From: Corylus avellana
Taxonomy: Eukaryota > Streptophyta > Magnoliopsida > Fagales > Betulaceae
Reading direction: 5' to 3'
NCBI RefSeq assembly: GCF_901000735.1
Contig: NC_081550.1
Coordinates: 7,504,329 to 7,568,328 of the forward strand
DNA: 64,000 nucleotides
How positions within the stretch are numbered: the first letter of the stretch is position 1; every line of letters begins with the position of its first letter. The translations under genes and the position numbers were made by a program. Positions 11,461-22,104 of this stretch are shown here, piece after piece. Below the pieces are notes generated by a model. It was given only the letters and a program-made list of their open reading frames with translations, searched no databases and was not told where the DNA came from.

Positions 11461-11476
11461 GACTAAATTTAATATG
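11461..11476 (+). repeat. 3' target-site duplication of the LINE
   Basis: Exact copy of 5594-5609 directly after the poly(A) tail. Confidence 0.9.
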
Positions 11477-11514
11477 TGTTTTAAATGTTTATAAACACTT
11501 GACACTATTTTAAA

Positions 11515-13118
11515 TAAGTTAAAAAATATTTCTTTTAAACTTGTGTAATGAAAATTTTTGTCTATATTTTACCATTTGAAAACAAATGAGAGCATTCTTC
11601 TTCTGTTTAGTAGACAACTGGAAGCCAAGGGGGATCCATAGTTATTCTAAAGGACATGTCTGCGAAGATCATGCACATGAAAGCCGTGTTACAATTAAAG
11701 AATATTCTACTTTTTAAAAAATTTAATTAAAGAATATTTGTAATAAAGTAATCAGGATAATCGGACAGAAAAGCGTATCAAAGCAAAGAATACGTTATTA
11801 ATTAATTAATTAATTAAGCAAAGCTAGGCTAGGAAGATGATAGGAAGGTCATCTTTATCCGTCTGATAGCGTGCTGCAGGCTGCCGCCGAGCCAGAAAAG
11901 GTTAAAAAGAAAAAGACAAAGCAGGAGTTTTTTTTTTTTTTTTTGTAAACAACAAAGCAGGAGTTAGGCTCACTCTACTTGTGTCCCTTCTTTATTATTT
12001 TATTATTTTACTCTAATTTCCCGTGGAAAATGCTTCTAATCTTAGTTTAGGAGTGCTAATAAGTGTTAGACTTCACGTGCTCATTCTTTAATTATCATCA
12101 TTTAATGAAATAACAAATAAAACATGAAGCATTACGTACTTTTACTACCACGTTAAGAAGTAAGCACTTTAAAATGAACACTTTAAAGCATGTATAACAT
12201 TTTTCATCCTAGTTTGACTTAAAAAATTCAAAACAACTCTATTTATATATATATATTTTTAAATCACGCTTGTTTGGATGAGATCTTGTCTCCTTCAAGC
12301 AAGACGTTGCGGTCAATAAAACCCATGTTTCCAACTCAGCCTTTTTTTATTTTTTTTTATTTTTTATTCATTTAAATCTTTCAACATGTGTCTTATTCGG
12401 ACGAGCCTCAATTTCATTCGAACATTATCATTTATGAGTCATTAACAAACGAGTGCCATGTGGCATTGGGCATAGCTTTTGCTCGACATGTGGCTCGTTC
12501 GAATGAGCCTCAATCTCGATCGAATGAGATTATCTTAATTATTAAGAAATCTTTTTGTATGTAGCTTGTTTGAATGTCACTTTCTCGTTTGGACGACTTG
12601 CATCGCGTCCAAACACCATTTCTCTCGTCAGAACAAGATATGTAATTGTTTTTTTAGAATGTTTACATTTTTAATTACTTTGTGCATGTAGCCGTAAATT
12701 TAGCATAACTTTTGTTGCAAATATCAAAATAACGTACATGACCCAATCTGAAAAGCTCTCTTCGGTGTGCATGTCGTGGCCATTAAACTATGCTTGATAC
12801 GAGTTGTTTTTCAAAATCCACTGCTTTGACCTTCAAATTCCTATTTTAGTATTTTAAGCTATTTTCTGCCCCTATTTATAAAATATTTGTTTTATTTGGG
12901 GTAGTTAACTATTTTTTTTTCCCCTTAATCGCAAATATTTTTCATTTCATTGACTTCCTTTGACCCTAAATCTTAAATTTCTACCCACTGTCATACGGTG
13001 TGAGATCGAACATCCGTAGTCCGGCACAATGTCAATATTTAATATTTTATGTTATTATTTTCAAATTTCTATTTCTTTTTAGCTTTTTTTTTTTTTTTTT
13101 TTGGGTATTACACGGGTT
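11515..13118. other. Intergenic stretch without recognised genes
   Basis: AT-rich sequence with homopolymers and a TTAATTAATTAATTAA run near 11800. No conserved reading frame was found on either strand. Confidence 0.5.
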
Positions 13119-13461
13119 CTTTGTGAAGAAATTCGTGAGCCTAACTCATTTCATAAAACTGGTTCAATAAGAGAATGGTTGCCCACTCCTTATAAACATG
13201 CCCAAGATCTTGTCTACAGACAATGTAGAACTATTTCTCAACACCGTCCCTCACGTATAGGCCGGTATTTTTTGGGGTCCTTGTCACAGGGTAAGTAGTG
13301 TGAGCTCCTATTCATCCTATGGTAGGCTCTGATACCATGAATAAATTCGTGGGCCTAACTCATCTCATAAAACCGGTTCAATAAGAGAGGGTCGCACAAT
13401 CCTTATAAACCTGCCCAAGATCTTATCCACAGGCAATATGCGACTATTTCTCAATACTTTG
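13119..13461 (-). mobile_element. Complete TRIM (terminal-repeat retrotransposon in miniature)
   Basis: Two direct repeats of about 120 bp (13124-13243 and 13338-13456) flank a 94-bp internal region. On the minus strand the 3' LTR begins TG and both LTRs end CA; the 5' LTR begins TA. Directly inside the 5' LTR is the primer-binding site TGGTATCAGAGCC (13325-13337), matching initiator tRNA-Met. A purine-rich GTGAGGGACGG tract lies just before the 3' LTR. A 5-bp target duplication, CTTTG, lies at 13119-13123 and 13457-13461. There is no coding capacity. The LTRs contain the TATA-like TTTATAAGGA expected in a promoter. Confidence 0.9.
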
Positions 13462-13748
13462 TCTAGTCTCTTAAAAAATATAACATTAGAGTTTGAAAGA
13501 TATGCATGAATTAATAAAAAAACATCAATATGACTTTATAAATCGATTTTCAAATGAACTTCTACAATACACTTAAAAGTATCAATACAAGCCCTTTATA
13601 TATATATATATATATCAAACCACTAGTAATTCATATAAAGAGTACAACAAAAATGCTGAAAAGTACTTGGCCATTATTTTTGAAAGCTGCCCTCGCCCCT
13701 GGGTGTTGGTTGGCTTGTGCGACAAAAATATATAATATACCTTTATTT

Positions 13749-13784
<36 letters not shown>

Positions 13785-14939
13785 TTCTCTTATGATTGAT
13801 AGACTGATACATTGCAAATTGTAATCAATAACTTGCAAAGCAGAAGAGTTACAACCTTGCTAATGTCATTCTAAGACATTATAAAAAGGTGTTTTTTTTT
13901 TTTTTGAAAAAAATATGAACTTGGTTTACTTCCATTGGCTTTAATCTCTCCCCCACACGAATCTGTACTGCCACACGCGTGGTAACATTAGACAAAGTCA
14001 AAAAGAAGCACCAAAAACAAAGAAAGTCAAACATGCTGAGGAAAGAAAAAGTCAGTCACACATACACAAAGACCTGTATACACATATTATATAAGCATCT
14101 CCTTGCTACACAGTCAAATATTACTAACATTGATACAATAAAAACATGCACACATGCATGCACAACAAGCTCTGAAAAGAAAAGAAAAATGGACACGTAC
14201 ACATACATAAGACAAATATTATGTATACTTTTTTTGTGATTAAGTATTATGTATACTTATACATATAAACAAACAAGCATACGCGCGTACGTAGGAATAT
14301 GATATCAATCGGTATTTAGTCACCCAAAAATCTGATTTATAGTGTCATGAACTTTTGAAAAGCATTTCAAATTTGTTTTTCAAAGGCAAGGACTAGGTAT
14401 CCCTAATTCCTTTGAAAATTCAGGAACTTTTTTCTCTATCCGCTTGTTTGTTCAATAATTGTGGTGACTTTTTCTTATTTTTTTATTTTTTTATTTTATT
14501 TTAATCTTTTTCTTCTTCTACGCCCTTTTTGTTTCTAATGGTTGTCTCTGCACTGGCCACCCTTTAGTTCATCTTTTTCTTGAGATTTGGGCGGTGCTTT
14601 ACACCAAGGCAGTACTATAGGTGGCGTTTTTATTGGTTTTTTTGTAATACCCTGCTTTGGACACTTGGGAGAATTTTCTGTGTAGAACAATCTATGGTCC
14701 TCATGGAACGATGGAACGGGGCTGCTCAGTTCAGACCGATCAATCGTTTAACGCTCGATTGATAGAACCTTGAGCACAATGATTGATCATTACTTTTAAC
14801 GATTGAACGGTGACAATTTACCTAGGAATAAGAATTGGTTATTTCAGCATGAACTCATGGAAAGGAGTTTATTTAAAAGTCTATGTCAAAACCTAAACCC
14901 CATTTTGTCACTCTTCAGCCACTAAGCTATTGACCATCA
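13462..14939. other. AT-rich intergenic stretch with microsatellites
   Basis: Contains AT-dinucleotide tracts at about 13595-13616 and 13753-13782 and several T-rich runs. No gene was recognised. Confidence 0.5.
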
Positions 14940-15166
14940 TCAGCGGCGACACACGACCCATTTCAACCTTTTTTTGCGGCAACAAAAAAAAGTCTAGTCG
15001 CCACTAATGATCCATCATTAGCGACGACCCCAAATGTCACTACTATTGATCATCAATGGCGGATTAATACCAGCAACTGAATAGCGGCTAAGGGTCAATA
15101 ACGGCGACATTTTTGCTCATTAGCGGTGACTTTGGGTCGCCGCTAATGAGCAAATTTCTTGTAGTG
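14940..15166 (-). mobile_element. CACTA (En/Spm-type) transposon terminus
   Basis: The segment ends TTTCTTGTAGTG at 15166, so on the minus strand it starts CACTACAAGAAA, the classic CACTA end. Behind it are the repeated subterminal motifs of this superfamily (variants of TCATTAGCGGCGAC) in both orientations. One of these forms a hairpin at 15117-15150 (GCTCATTAGCGG paired with CCGCTAATGAGC). The opposite CACTA end and a transposase were not found, so this is a terminal fragment or the end of a non-autonomous copy. Confidence 0.75.
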
Positions 15167-15169
15167 AAG

Positions 15170-16129
15170 AAGCTTCTCACCCCTCGGCCCTGCGTAGAAT
15201 CCCAGAAGAGGCACCAAGTCGGGATGCCTTACGCACCCAGCAGTCGGCCGATGGGGTCAAAATGTTTTCGATATGGGGTATATGGGAATTCTGCTTTAGG
15301 TTTCGGTTTAAAATGTTTATTTTATATTTTAAAATTTTATTTTTTTCATGATTTTATTATTTTTTACGCATATGAGGCAGCAAAATCCTAGGTACCACTT
15401 ATGATATAATGCCATGTCAGCTAATCTGATGATTTGACATTAATATGTGGCATTTGGGACAAGTGTCGCCATTTTAACCGTGTTGAGCTGTAGTTCCATT
15501 AAATTTTTTGCCTGATCATGGACGAGGTACTAAGTGAGTACCACTTTGGACACTTTTTGAAATCGAGGGGTCCGTTTGATTTTGGCGACTACCTAGCTCA
15601 CTTGGGGATTGAGTCGGCCCCGACACATGTTATGTGGTGTGTTTCAAGTAACTTCTTATGTTATTTAAAAAATAAATAAAGTAATGTTAAATATTTAGAG
15701 GTGGAACTGCACCTAGCCTTGGGGACAATAGTCCTCCTATTAAATTTTATGTTTTTTTTTATGAATTTATCTCCCTAAAATTAATTTTTTACCCGAAAAG
15801 ATCTTTTTTTTTTAGTTGTGTCCTCCCTCATCTTTTTTTAGTTGTGTCATTGCTCATCCACACTTGGACCAACATTTGTTAAAAAAGAAATAAGATGGAA
15901 TGAAATAGGGTACAATATTTACCATTAAAAAAAAAAAAAAAAACTTTAAAACACACCACGTGACGTGGCATAAGTGGGGTAGCATGTTAGTGCATGCTAT
16001 CACGTGAATCTCAACTGACAACTAGCTTAGTTCAATTTCTGGGAATTGATTAGCAGGGAGGTTTCAAAAATCAGTAAGCAGAAACAAGCTTTGTTGTGCG
16101 TTGTGCGCGCGCAGGTGGTGTTTTGAACG
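15170..16129. other. Intergenic and upstream region of the Brawnin-like gene
   Basis: No coding sequence was recognised. The last about 100 bases before 16130 are presumably the 5' UTR of the downstream gene. No clear TATA box was identified. Confidence 0.4.
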
Positions 16130-16529
16130 ATGAATCAGAAATTTGGAGGGGGGAAACAACCCACGGGGACTCCATCGTTGGCCTGGTCGTGCGTGGTTGT
16201 CGTCGTCTCGCTCCTCGCTGGCGCATCCATTGTTCACAACACATACAAGCCTGATCTTGTAAGTTGTAACCCTCTCTCTCTTTCTCTTGACTTTATCGAT
16301 TCAAACTTGACACATTATCAATATGTTAGTTTTTATATATTCGTTAAGGTGCTACAATTTTTGGGAGAAGTCAATGGGCATAACCTGTTTGATAAAATGT
16401 CCAAAAGACTATTGCTATGTTCGTAGTTAGATCTTGACATGCCTTTTTTTCTACAACTACTGTGTGCAGACATTGCCTCCCGCGGAGAGTGTTGATGGGG
16501 CTAAGCTGAAACAACCAGATAAAGAATGA
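16130..16529 (+). CDS. Brawnin/UQCC6-like small mitochondrial membrane protein, two exons
   Basis: Exon 1 is 16130-16258 (43 codons) and exon 2 is 16470-16529 (19 codons plus TGA). They are joined by a GTAAGT...TGTGCAG intron in phase 0, giving 62 residues. The N-terminus is polar (MNQKFGGGKQPTGTPSL), followed by a membrane segment of about 18 residues (AWSCVVVVVSLLAGASIV), then HNTYKPDLTLPPAE and a short charged tail. The block of a membrane helix followed by VVH..Y.PDLT.P is the hallmark I recall for Brawnin (UQCC6, DUF4516), an inner-membrane assembly factor of respiratory complex III. The function here is inferred from that resemblance. The gene's 3' UTR and flank are duplicated at the left edge of the window. 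Confidence 0.75.
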
Positions 16530-16597
16530 AATATTGCATCAAAGTTTGGTTCTGCTGTTTAAATATCAGATGTGGATGCTCTAATAAGCAGTGATGC

Positions 16598-17616
16598 ACC
16601 TAATGGAGCAGAAAATTTTTGTAATGGAAAAACTGAACCCATAAATTTCTTCTTATACATGCTATGTATGTGTTCCTTAGACTAAATAATTTTTATATTT
16701 ATCTTTGACTTCATTTTGTTTTCCATTTTTAATGTTCTAACATCATTGGGAACTTAGGAAATAGTTTATGTGTAGGAACTTATTCCAGGCCAGAGCCTTA
16801 GAATGAAGTCAATAAGGAAGGCCTTGGAGGGATAATTTTTAGATTAATTTCTTTTTTTAGATGAATAAGTTTTAGATTAATTTCAACAACTTAACGAAAT
16901 TTAGGGAATGAAATAGTAAATACATGTCTTGGCAGCGGGTCTCATCTTTGTAAAATGGTTGAAATTGCTGATTTGGACGAAATTCGCAAGGAAAATTCTT
17001 AAGTCAAGGCTGTTGGACAAATCCTGTATCATCTGGGTCACGTTTGACGGTGCGTACAATTTTGGCTACTTCATCAAAATGTTTTTGGGTGGAGAACTGC
17101 TGCTATTCTCTGAATTCAATGAATTTATGGATTTGGTAAAGTCCTTTTTTTTTAGAAGAGTGTTTGACTTGAATAAGATGATCAAGTTCTGCTCTAAATA
17201 TCGGTATCTCGAGATCTCAATAGATATCGACTGAGATTTTCTCAAAAAAAAAAAGATATCGACTGAGATATTGAGAATCTTTAGAAAAAGATTATTTGTA
17301 ATAAGGGTTAAATAATCTTTTGTCTCGTAGGGTTTTAAGACCTTATTTTTTCTTCCATAAGGTTTCATTTTTATCATAAGAGGTACATGTGGTTTTCATA
17401 AAGACCAAGATGGTATCTCTGTTAAAATTTCGTCTAAAACTTAACAGAACTCCACATCAACACCAATCAGATGTCGCCACGTGTCAGTTAATTAATTTTT
17501 TTATAAAAAAATTAGATTAAAAAAAAAAAAAAAGGAAAAATTTTTGGGGTGGCACCATTTGGGGGCTGGCCTGGCCACCCTATCTGGCTGGTTTGGGGGT
17601 GATGAGCCACCCCACG
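16598..17616 (+). repeat. Copy 2 of the ~1 kb direct repeat
   Basis: Starts in the 3' UTR of the Brawnin-like gene and runs into the Pack-MULE. It matches 1-313 plus about 998-1665 with a few substitutions and short indels. Confidence 0.85.
17296..17304 (+). repeat. Left 9-bp target-site duplication of the Pack-MULE
   Basis: TTGTAATAA, repeated exactly at 18254-18262. Nine bases is the usual Mutator-superfamily target duplication. Confidence 0.85.
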
Positions 17617-18253
17617 GCCGATTCAATTCACTGAATCCAATCTACAAGCTCGATTCAATTTAGGGTTCATTCGTCTTCTCCAATCTTACGGTTTTGTCTT
17701 TGCAAGAGAGAGGTAAAAATGCTGTAGAGGCACTCGAAGAACAACAAGGATCTCGCGTTCCTCACGTACGACGAGAAGAGGAAACTAGGGTACCGGAGAT
17801 AGAGGGAGAGGTTGGGCAGAGACTCCATCAAGCCCTTCGATGCGTGCTGCCTCTATCTGAATCTCCTCTTTGATGCCTTGTGCTACCTCAAAGGTCATGT
17901 CTTCTACAAGGAGTGCATTCTCGCCCAGAAGAAGGGCATCCAGAGGTCTCTTCCACGCCCCATCCGGCCATGGGGTGGCTTGCGACCCCCAAACTAGCCA
18001 AATGGCCACCCACAAAATTTTTTCCTCTATTTTTTTTTAAAAAAATTTGTTTTAAAAAAAAATTAATTAACTGACACGTGGCAACATCTGATTGGTGCTA
18101 ACGTGGTGTTCTGTAAAGTTTTGGACATAATTTTAACGAATGTACTATCTTGATCTTTATGAAAATCACAGTACCTCCTGTGATAAAAATGAAACCCTAA
18201 AGAGAAAAAAAATAATGTCTTGAAACCTTAGGGGGCAAAAGAGTATTTAACCC
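17305..18253 (+). mobile_element. Pack-MULE carrying a NOSIP gene fragment
   Basis: A 949-bp non-autonomous Mutator-like element. Its ends, GGGTTAAATA and TATTTAACCC, open into inverted repeats of roughly 200 bp. These share, in opposite orientation, the TTAGGG/TTTTAAGAC region, the GTGATTTTCATAAAGATCAAGA region, the ATCAGATGT region and the CCACGTGTCAGTTAATTAAT segment. A GGCCTGGCCACCCC / GGGTGGC pair follows further in. It is flanked by a perfect 9-bp duplication, and the matching empty site lies at 334-420. The interior (about 17617-17960) is the captured start of a cellular gene. Confidence 0.88.
17719..17952 (+). pseudogene. Captured N-terminal fragment of NOSIP (RING/U-box-like E3 ligase)
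   Basis: Reading from the ATG at 17719 gives RHSKNNKDLAFLTYDEKRKL, then RERLGRDSIKPFDACCLYL, GHVFYKECI and AQKKGIQR. This is the N-terminus and first zinc-finger half of plant nitric oxide synthase-interacting protein as I know the family. Two in-frame stops (codon 3 and the codon after GYRR), zinc-ligand changes (Tyr where Cys is expected in CCLYL and VFYKEC) and a missing short block before AQKK make it a dead fragment. The bases before the ATG probably derive from the parent gene's 5' UTR. The parent gene is not in the window. Confidence 0.8.
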
Positions 18254-18262
18254 TTGTAATAA
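18254..18262 (+). repeat. Right 9-bp target-site duplication of the Pack-MULE
   Basis: TTGTAATAA, exact copy of 17296-17304. Confidence 0.85.
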
Positions 18263-18520
18263 TAGTTAAACCAAGAAAAGAATTCAAAATATATTTTTTT
18301 TTTCAAAAAAAACATGTTCAATTTTTTTTTTTTTTTTAAAAATCACAGATTGAAAACTACTGAAAAACTTTGAATGCTTACTATAATATAATGCTAATGT
18401 TCCTAACAGAAATTCTAGAAGATCATATGGACGTTAATCTTTGAGTTCTTACTCTAATATGATAAGACAAATGTTTTTCGCTGAAACAAAATACAGTTTA
18501 AATCAAATACATGTGCTAAC

Positions 18521-18802
18521 CTTTGACCGATCGAATGCTCGTTGAAAAACAACACATCCATATCTGTATAACATAATGTTCGATAGCATACGATTCTCAA
18601 AAAACTTTTGCATAACATTGGTGTATTGTTCATCATTTGCATACATCAGACATTTCACAACCATATTACTGCTAATGCACTGCATGGACATGCTTGTGTA
18701 ATTACCCTTTAATTGGTTAACAATAGCCATTGTTGCCCATGGAAGCTGAAGCTCAAGCACACGTTGTACAACATAAATTCCAGAAATTCCAATCAAACAG
18801 AA
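18521..18802 (-). pseudogene. Pumilio-repeat protein fragment (single exon)
   Basis: The minus strand encodes GIYVVQRVLELQLPWAT, QLKGNYTSMSMQCISSNMVV, KCLMYAN and ILMYRYGCVVFQRAF-like stretches. These follow the Pumilio/PUF pattern (N/GxVVQxVLEL ... GNYxxLSMQKxSSNVVEKCL ... YGNYVxQxAL). The exon looks bounded by an AG at 18803-18804 and a GT at 18519-18520. It covers about two PUF repeats, and several usually conserved residues are altered (CISSNMVV, RYGCVVF). I found no other exons, so it is most likely a duplicated or captured fragment of a plant APUM gene. Confidence 0.7.
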
Positions 18803-19327
18803 CTACATAATTTCAAGGGACTTTTAAGGTAATAAAAAGCTTATACAAATTACTACACCTATGTTTTCTTTGCAAAATCTGAATAAAATTTACTAGAAAC
18901 CAAATAAAAAATATAATATATGAAGCTGCCATGAATATAGAATAAATTCAAAAAAATATTTGGCACTTGTTTTTCAAATTTACTATTCATTGAGCCAACA
19001 AAAAAATTGTAGCTGCATTCTCAAAATTTACAGTCTTAAAAAATAAATTATTTTTAGAAAAATATCCAGCAATACAAAATCACCAACATGAGGAAGCAAA
19101 ACCCAGCATTACCCAATCACTAAACATGAGGAAGCAATATGCAGCAACAGCTCTATAATTTGTTTCTCAGCTTCTCTCTATCTCAGGATCTCACTCTTCG
19201 CTCGTCGTCTCTTGATCTTACCTCTCTGCTCTGAACAATTGAAGAAACAACCAAGAAAAAAAATTAAACAAAACCCATCAAATTTATCAAATTTACATAG
19301 GAAAAATCGAAAATTTAACTATAAAAA

Positions 19328-20240
19328 CCATACTTTGATCTCTTTGATACACCTCTGTTTCAAATAAAACCCACCGAAAGAATTGTCAAAAACCCACCCG
19401 ACTAAAGAAACCCAGAGAGCACAACAAAAATTAAACCCTCGCCTTCTCTTTCTTTCACCGTTATTGTGCATGAACCGCACCGAATCTCTATTAAGCACAT
19501 CTTCCAAAACTGAAGAACACAAGCAAACTAACAAAAAAAAAAAAAAAATATCCATACAAATCCCACGTAAAAAAATCATGAAGCACATAAATAAACTCTA
19601 CCAAAAAAGAAATCAGCTTTTTTTTATGAATCCTTGCCTCTTTCATACAACTGTTTCAAACAAAATTCACCCAAAAAATTGTCAAAAATCCATACAAAAC
19701 CCATGGAAAAAAAAAAACATGAAGCACATAAATAAACACAACAAAAAAAGAAATCAATTTTTTTTTTTTTTATGAATGATTACCTCTTTGATACACCTGT
19801 TTCAAACAAAACCCATCAGAAAAATTGTCAAAAATCCATACAAAACCCACAAAGAAAATCATCAAGCACATAAATAAACAATAGAAAAAAAAATAAATCA
19901 AATTTTTTTTAGATGAATCCTTACCTAGACTGCCACTTCTCCTCTCTCTTTCTTTCACCGTTGGTGTGCAACAAAACCGACCGAAACAATTGTGAAAAAC
20001 TCATACAAAACTGAGGAAAGAAAATTGAACAATAAAAATCATTTCAAGTTGGTCTCACGTTACTGGATCCAAATCGTCTTTGTCGGAGCCCAACCACCGG
20101 ATTTGTTGAGAGAGCTGGAGCCGGAGTGCCGGAGTGAAATCGCCGTTATTTTCTGAGAAAGAGAGAGAGGGAGAGAAGCGATTCAGAACAAAAATGAGGA
20201 AAGAAAATTGAACAATAAAAATCATTTGAAGCGATTCAGA
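19328..20240 (-). repeat. Degenerate tandem-like repeats of about 145 bp
   Basis: Blocks at about 19328, 19628, 19774 and 19915 repeat the same order: CCTCTTTGATACACCTGTTT, an AAAACCCA stretch, an AATTGTCAAAAATCCATACA stretch, then AAGCACATAAATAAAC and an A/T run. Two AGAAAATTGAACAATAAAAA stretches at about 20017 and 20200 extend the field. Similar sequence in the opposite orientation is at 1766-1900. It may be the decayed surroundings of the Pumilio-derived fragment. No coding potential is seen. Confidence 0.55.
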
Positions 20241-20647
20241 AAGAGAAATGCTTGGTTGTAATAAAAAGTCCATATTTTGGCAATAAACATCACGCGGCAA
20301 GCATTTTAAAATGAGAAAAAATATCTGTTCTCTCTCCAACAGGCTTGTTAACCCAACCGGGTTAACCTTAACCAGCCTTTTTATTAAAAAAAAAAAGAAA
20401 ACGCATAACTCCCCCTCCCACCCACATCGTTACCCAGCCTTCTCTCTCCCACTCCTCTCTCTGTCTCTCAATTTCTCCCACCCTCCTCCCACCCACATCC
20501 AGCCGCCACCACCATTCACCACCGCCAGCCACACCATCCAGTGGCTACGCCGCCGGCCACCACGAAGCAGGAGCGCTGGCCACCACGAAAGAGAAGCAGC
20601 GCCGACCACCCGAACCAGTTTCTCTCTCTCTCTCCCAAACCGCCGGC

Positions 20648-20955
20648 TGTTAACCAATCACTGTTAACCAATCAGCCGTGACTCACTCCTCTACAGCTCA
20701 TGAAGATATGGTGCTGCATCAAGAAGGAAATATCCCATCAGACACGCCCAATCAATCAGAGAAATATCATACACCAAGACATAAGGAAATACAATCAAAG
20801 CATGGGTGAAAATAAGGAAAGACATATCAAGCTGTACAAGGAAATTCTCTAGAAAACCAACGGCTACTTTGTACACACTCTGTTTATATATATCCATGTA
20901 CATGACAATATTTATTATTGAATAAAAAGAATTATCTCTTTATTGTATATTTACA
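20648..20955 (+). mobile_element. 5' LTR of a Copia element
   Basis: A TG...CA segment (TGTTAACCAATCA ... TATATTTACA) lies directly upstream of the primer-binding site. The start is ambiguous because TGTTAACCAATCA occurs twice (20648 and 20662). It contains a TATA-like stretch (TATATATA near 20887). Confidence 0.65.
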
Positions 20956-20967
20956 TGGTATCAGAGC
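20956..20967 (+). other. Primer-binding site of the Copia element
   Basis: TGGTATCAGAGC is complementary to the 3' end of plant initiator tRNA-Met, the usual Copia primer, and immediately follows the LTR. Confidence 0.85.
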
Positions 20968-21029
20968 TAATAGCTCACGCATAGATCCATCTTCCGCATC
21001 AGATTTTTTTTTTCTCCTCTCCTTCTCAC

Positions 21030-22104
21030 ATGGCTCCCACCTCTACTTCTCAATCCACTGTCTACAATCCACCAAATATTGCACAGCTTATTGGTTCCCG
21101 AATGGATGGGACCAACTATCCGACTTGGCGTTTTCAGTGTTGGCCTATCTTACAAAGCCATGAATTGCTGGGTTTTGTGGATGGTACTGAACCGTGCCCA
21201 GCAAAATTCCTTCTTGCTGCCGATGGTAAGGAATCTACTGATCTCAATCCTGAGTACCTACTGTGGCTCAAAAAGGATCAATTTGTGATGAGTTGGCTCA
21301 ATGCCTCTCTCACAGACAAGGTGATTTCCACCTTGTATGGCTTAACTACTGCCCGGCAGGTTTAGGTATCTTTATCCAACCGTTATGCCTCTCAATCCCG
21401 CGCTCGGGTCCACCATCTCAAGAGGCAATTGCAGAATCTTCATCAAGGTAGCAAATCCTGTATTGACTATCTTCACGATGCCAAACTCTTGGCTGATCAG
21501 CTTGCAACAATTGGTAAGCCAGTTGAGGATGAGGATCTCATTTCATATGTAATTGGTGGTTTGAATGCCTCTTATACCACTTTTATAACTGCTTGTTCCT
21601 TTGCCCTGGATGATTCCACCATGAAGTTTGATGACTTCCAATCAAAATTGCTCTCCCACGAGGTATTATTGGAGGAGCAGAATCAAGCCCATCTTTCCTC
21701 ACAACAATCATTTGCAATGCTTGCTAGAAAGTCCACGCCCCATGGCCTCAGGAAATCCAAGATGCAGTTTTCTCCACGTCCTCCTCAGCATTCCTCCACT
21801 CAATCACACTTTGCAACTCGTCAACATCAATTGAAGTCCAAATTCACGCAACCCAGTGGCTCCTTCACACCTCAGCACAAACCTGGTTCTCCTACTACCT
21901 ATAGTGGTGCATCACGAAGCCCATGTCAAATTTGTGGAAAATTAAGTCATAGGGCTCTTGACTGTTTTCATCGCATGGATTACAGCTTTCAAGGGCGCCA
22001 TCCCCCCGCTCAACTCGCTGCCATGGTAGCTCAAACCCATACTATACCTAAGGATGATCCATGGTTTGCGGATAGCGGTGCTAACAACCATGTCACCAAC
22101 GACG
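21030..22104 (+). pseudogene. Copia gag-protease fragment, one premature stop, cut by a gap
   Basis: From the ATG at 21030: a gag region (LIGSRMDGTNYPTWRFQCWP, LLWLKKDQFVMSWLNASL, LISYVIGGLNASYTTF), a CCHC zinc knuckle CQICGKLSHRALDC, and the start of the aspartic protease (WFADSGANNHVTND) with its DSG triad. A TAG at 21363-21365 interrupts gag where a Trp codon is usual; the same frame resumes immediately. Integrase, reverse transcriptase and the 3' LTR are absent because the sequence runs into the gap at 22105, and unrelated sequence follows. Confidence 0.88.

Noticed and set aside
19328..20240. Possible CRISPR-like or satellite array
   Set aside because: Units are long, unequal and degenerate with no spacers, and this is a eukaryotic genome.
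20311..20667. 118-codon plus-strand ORF
   Set aside because: Pyrimidine-rich simple sequence giving Ser/Pro/His-rich translation; no family features.
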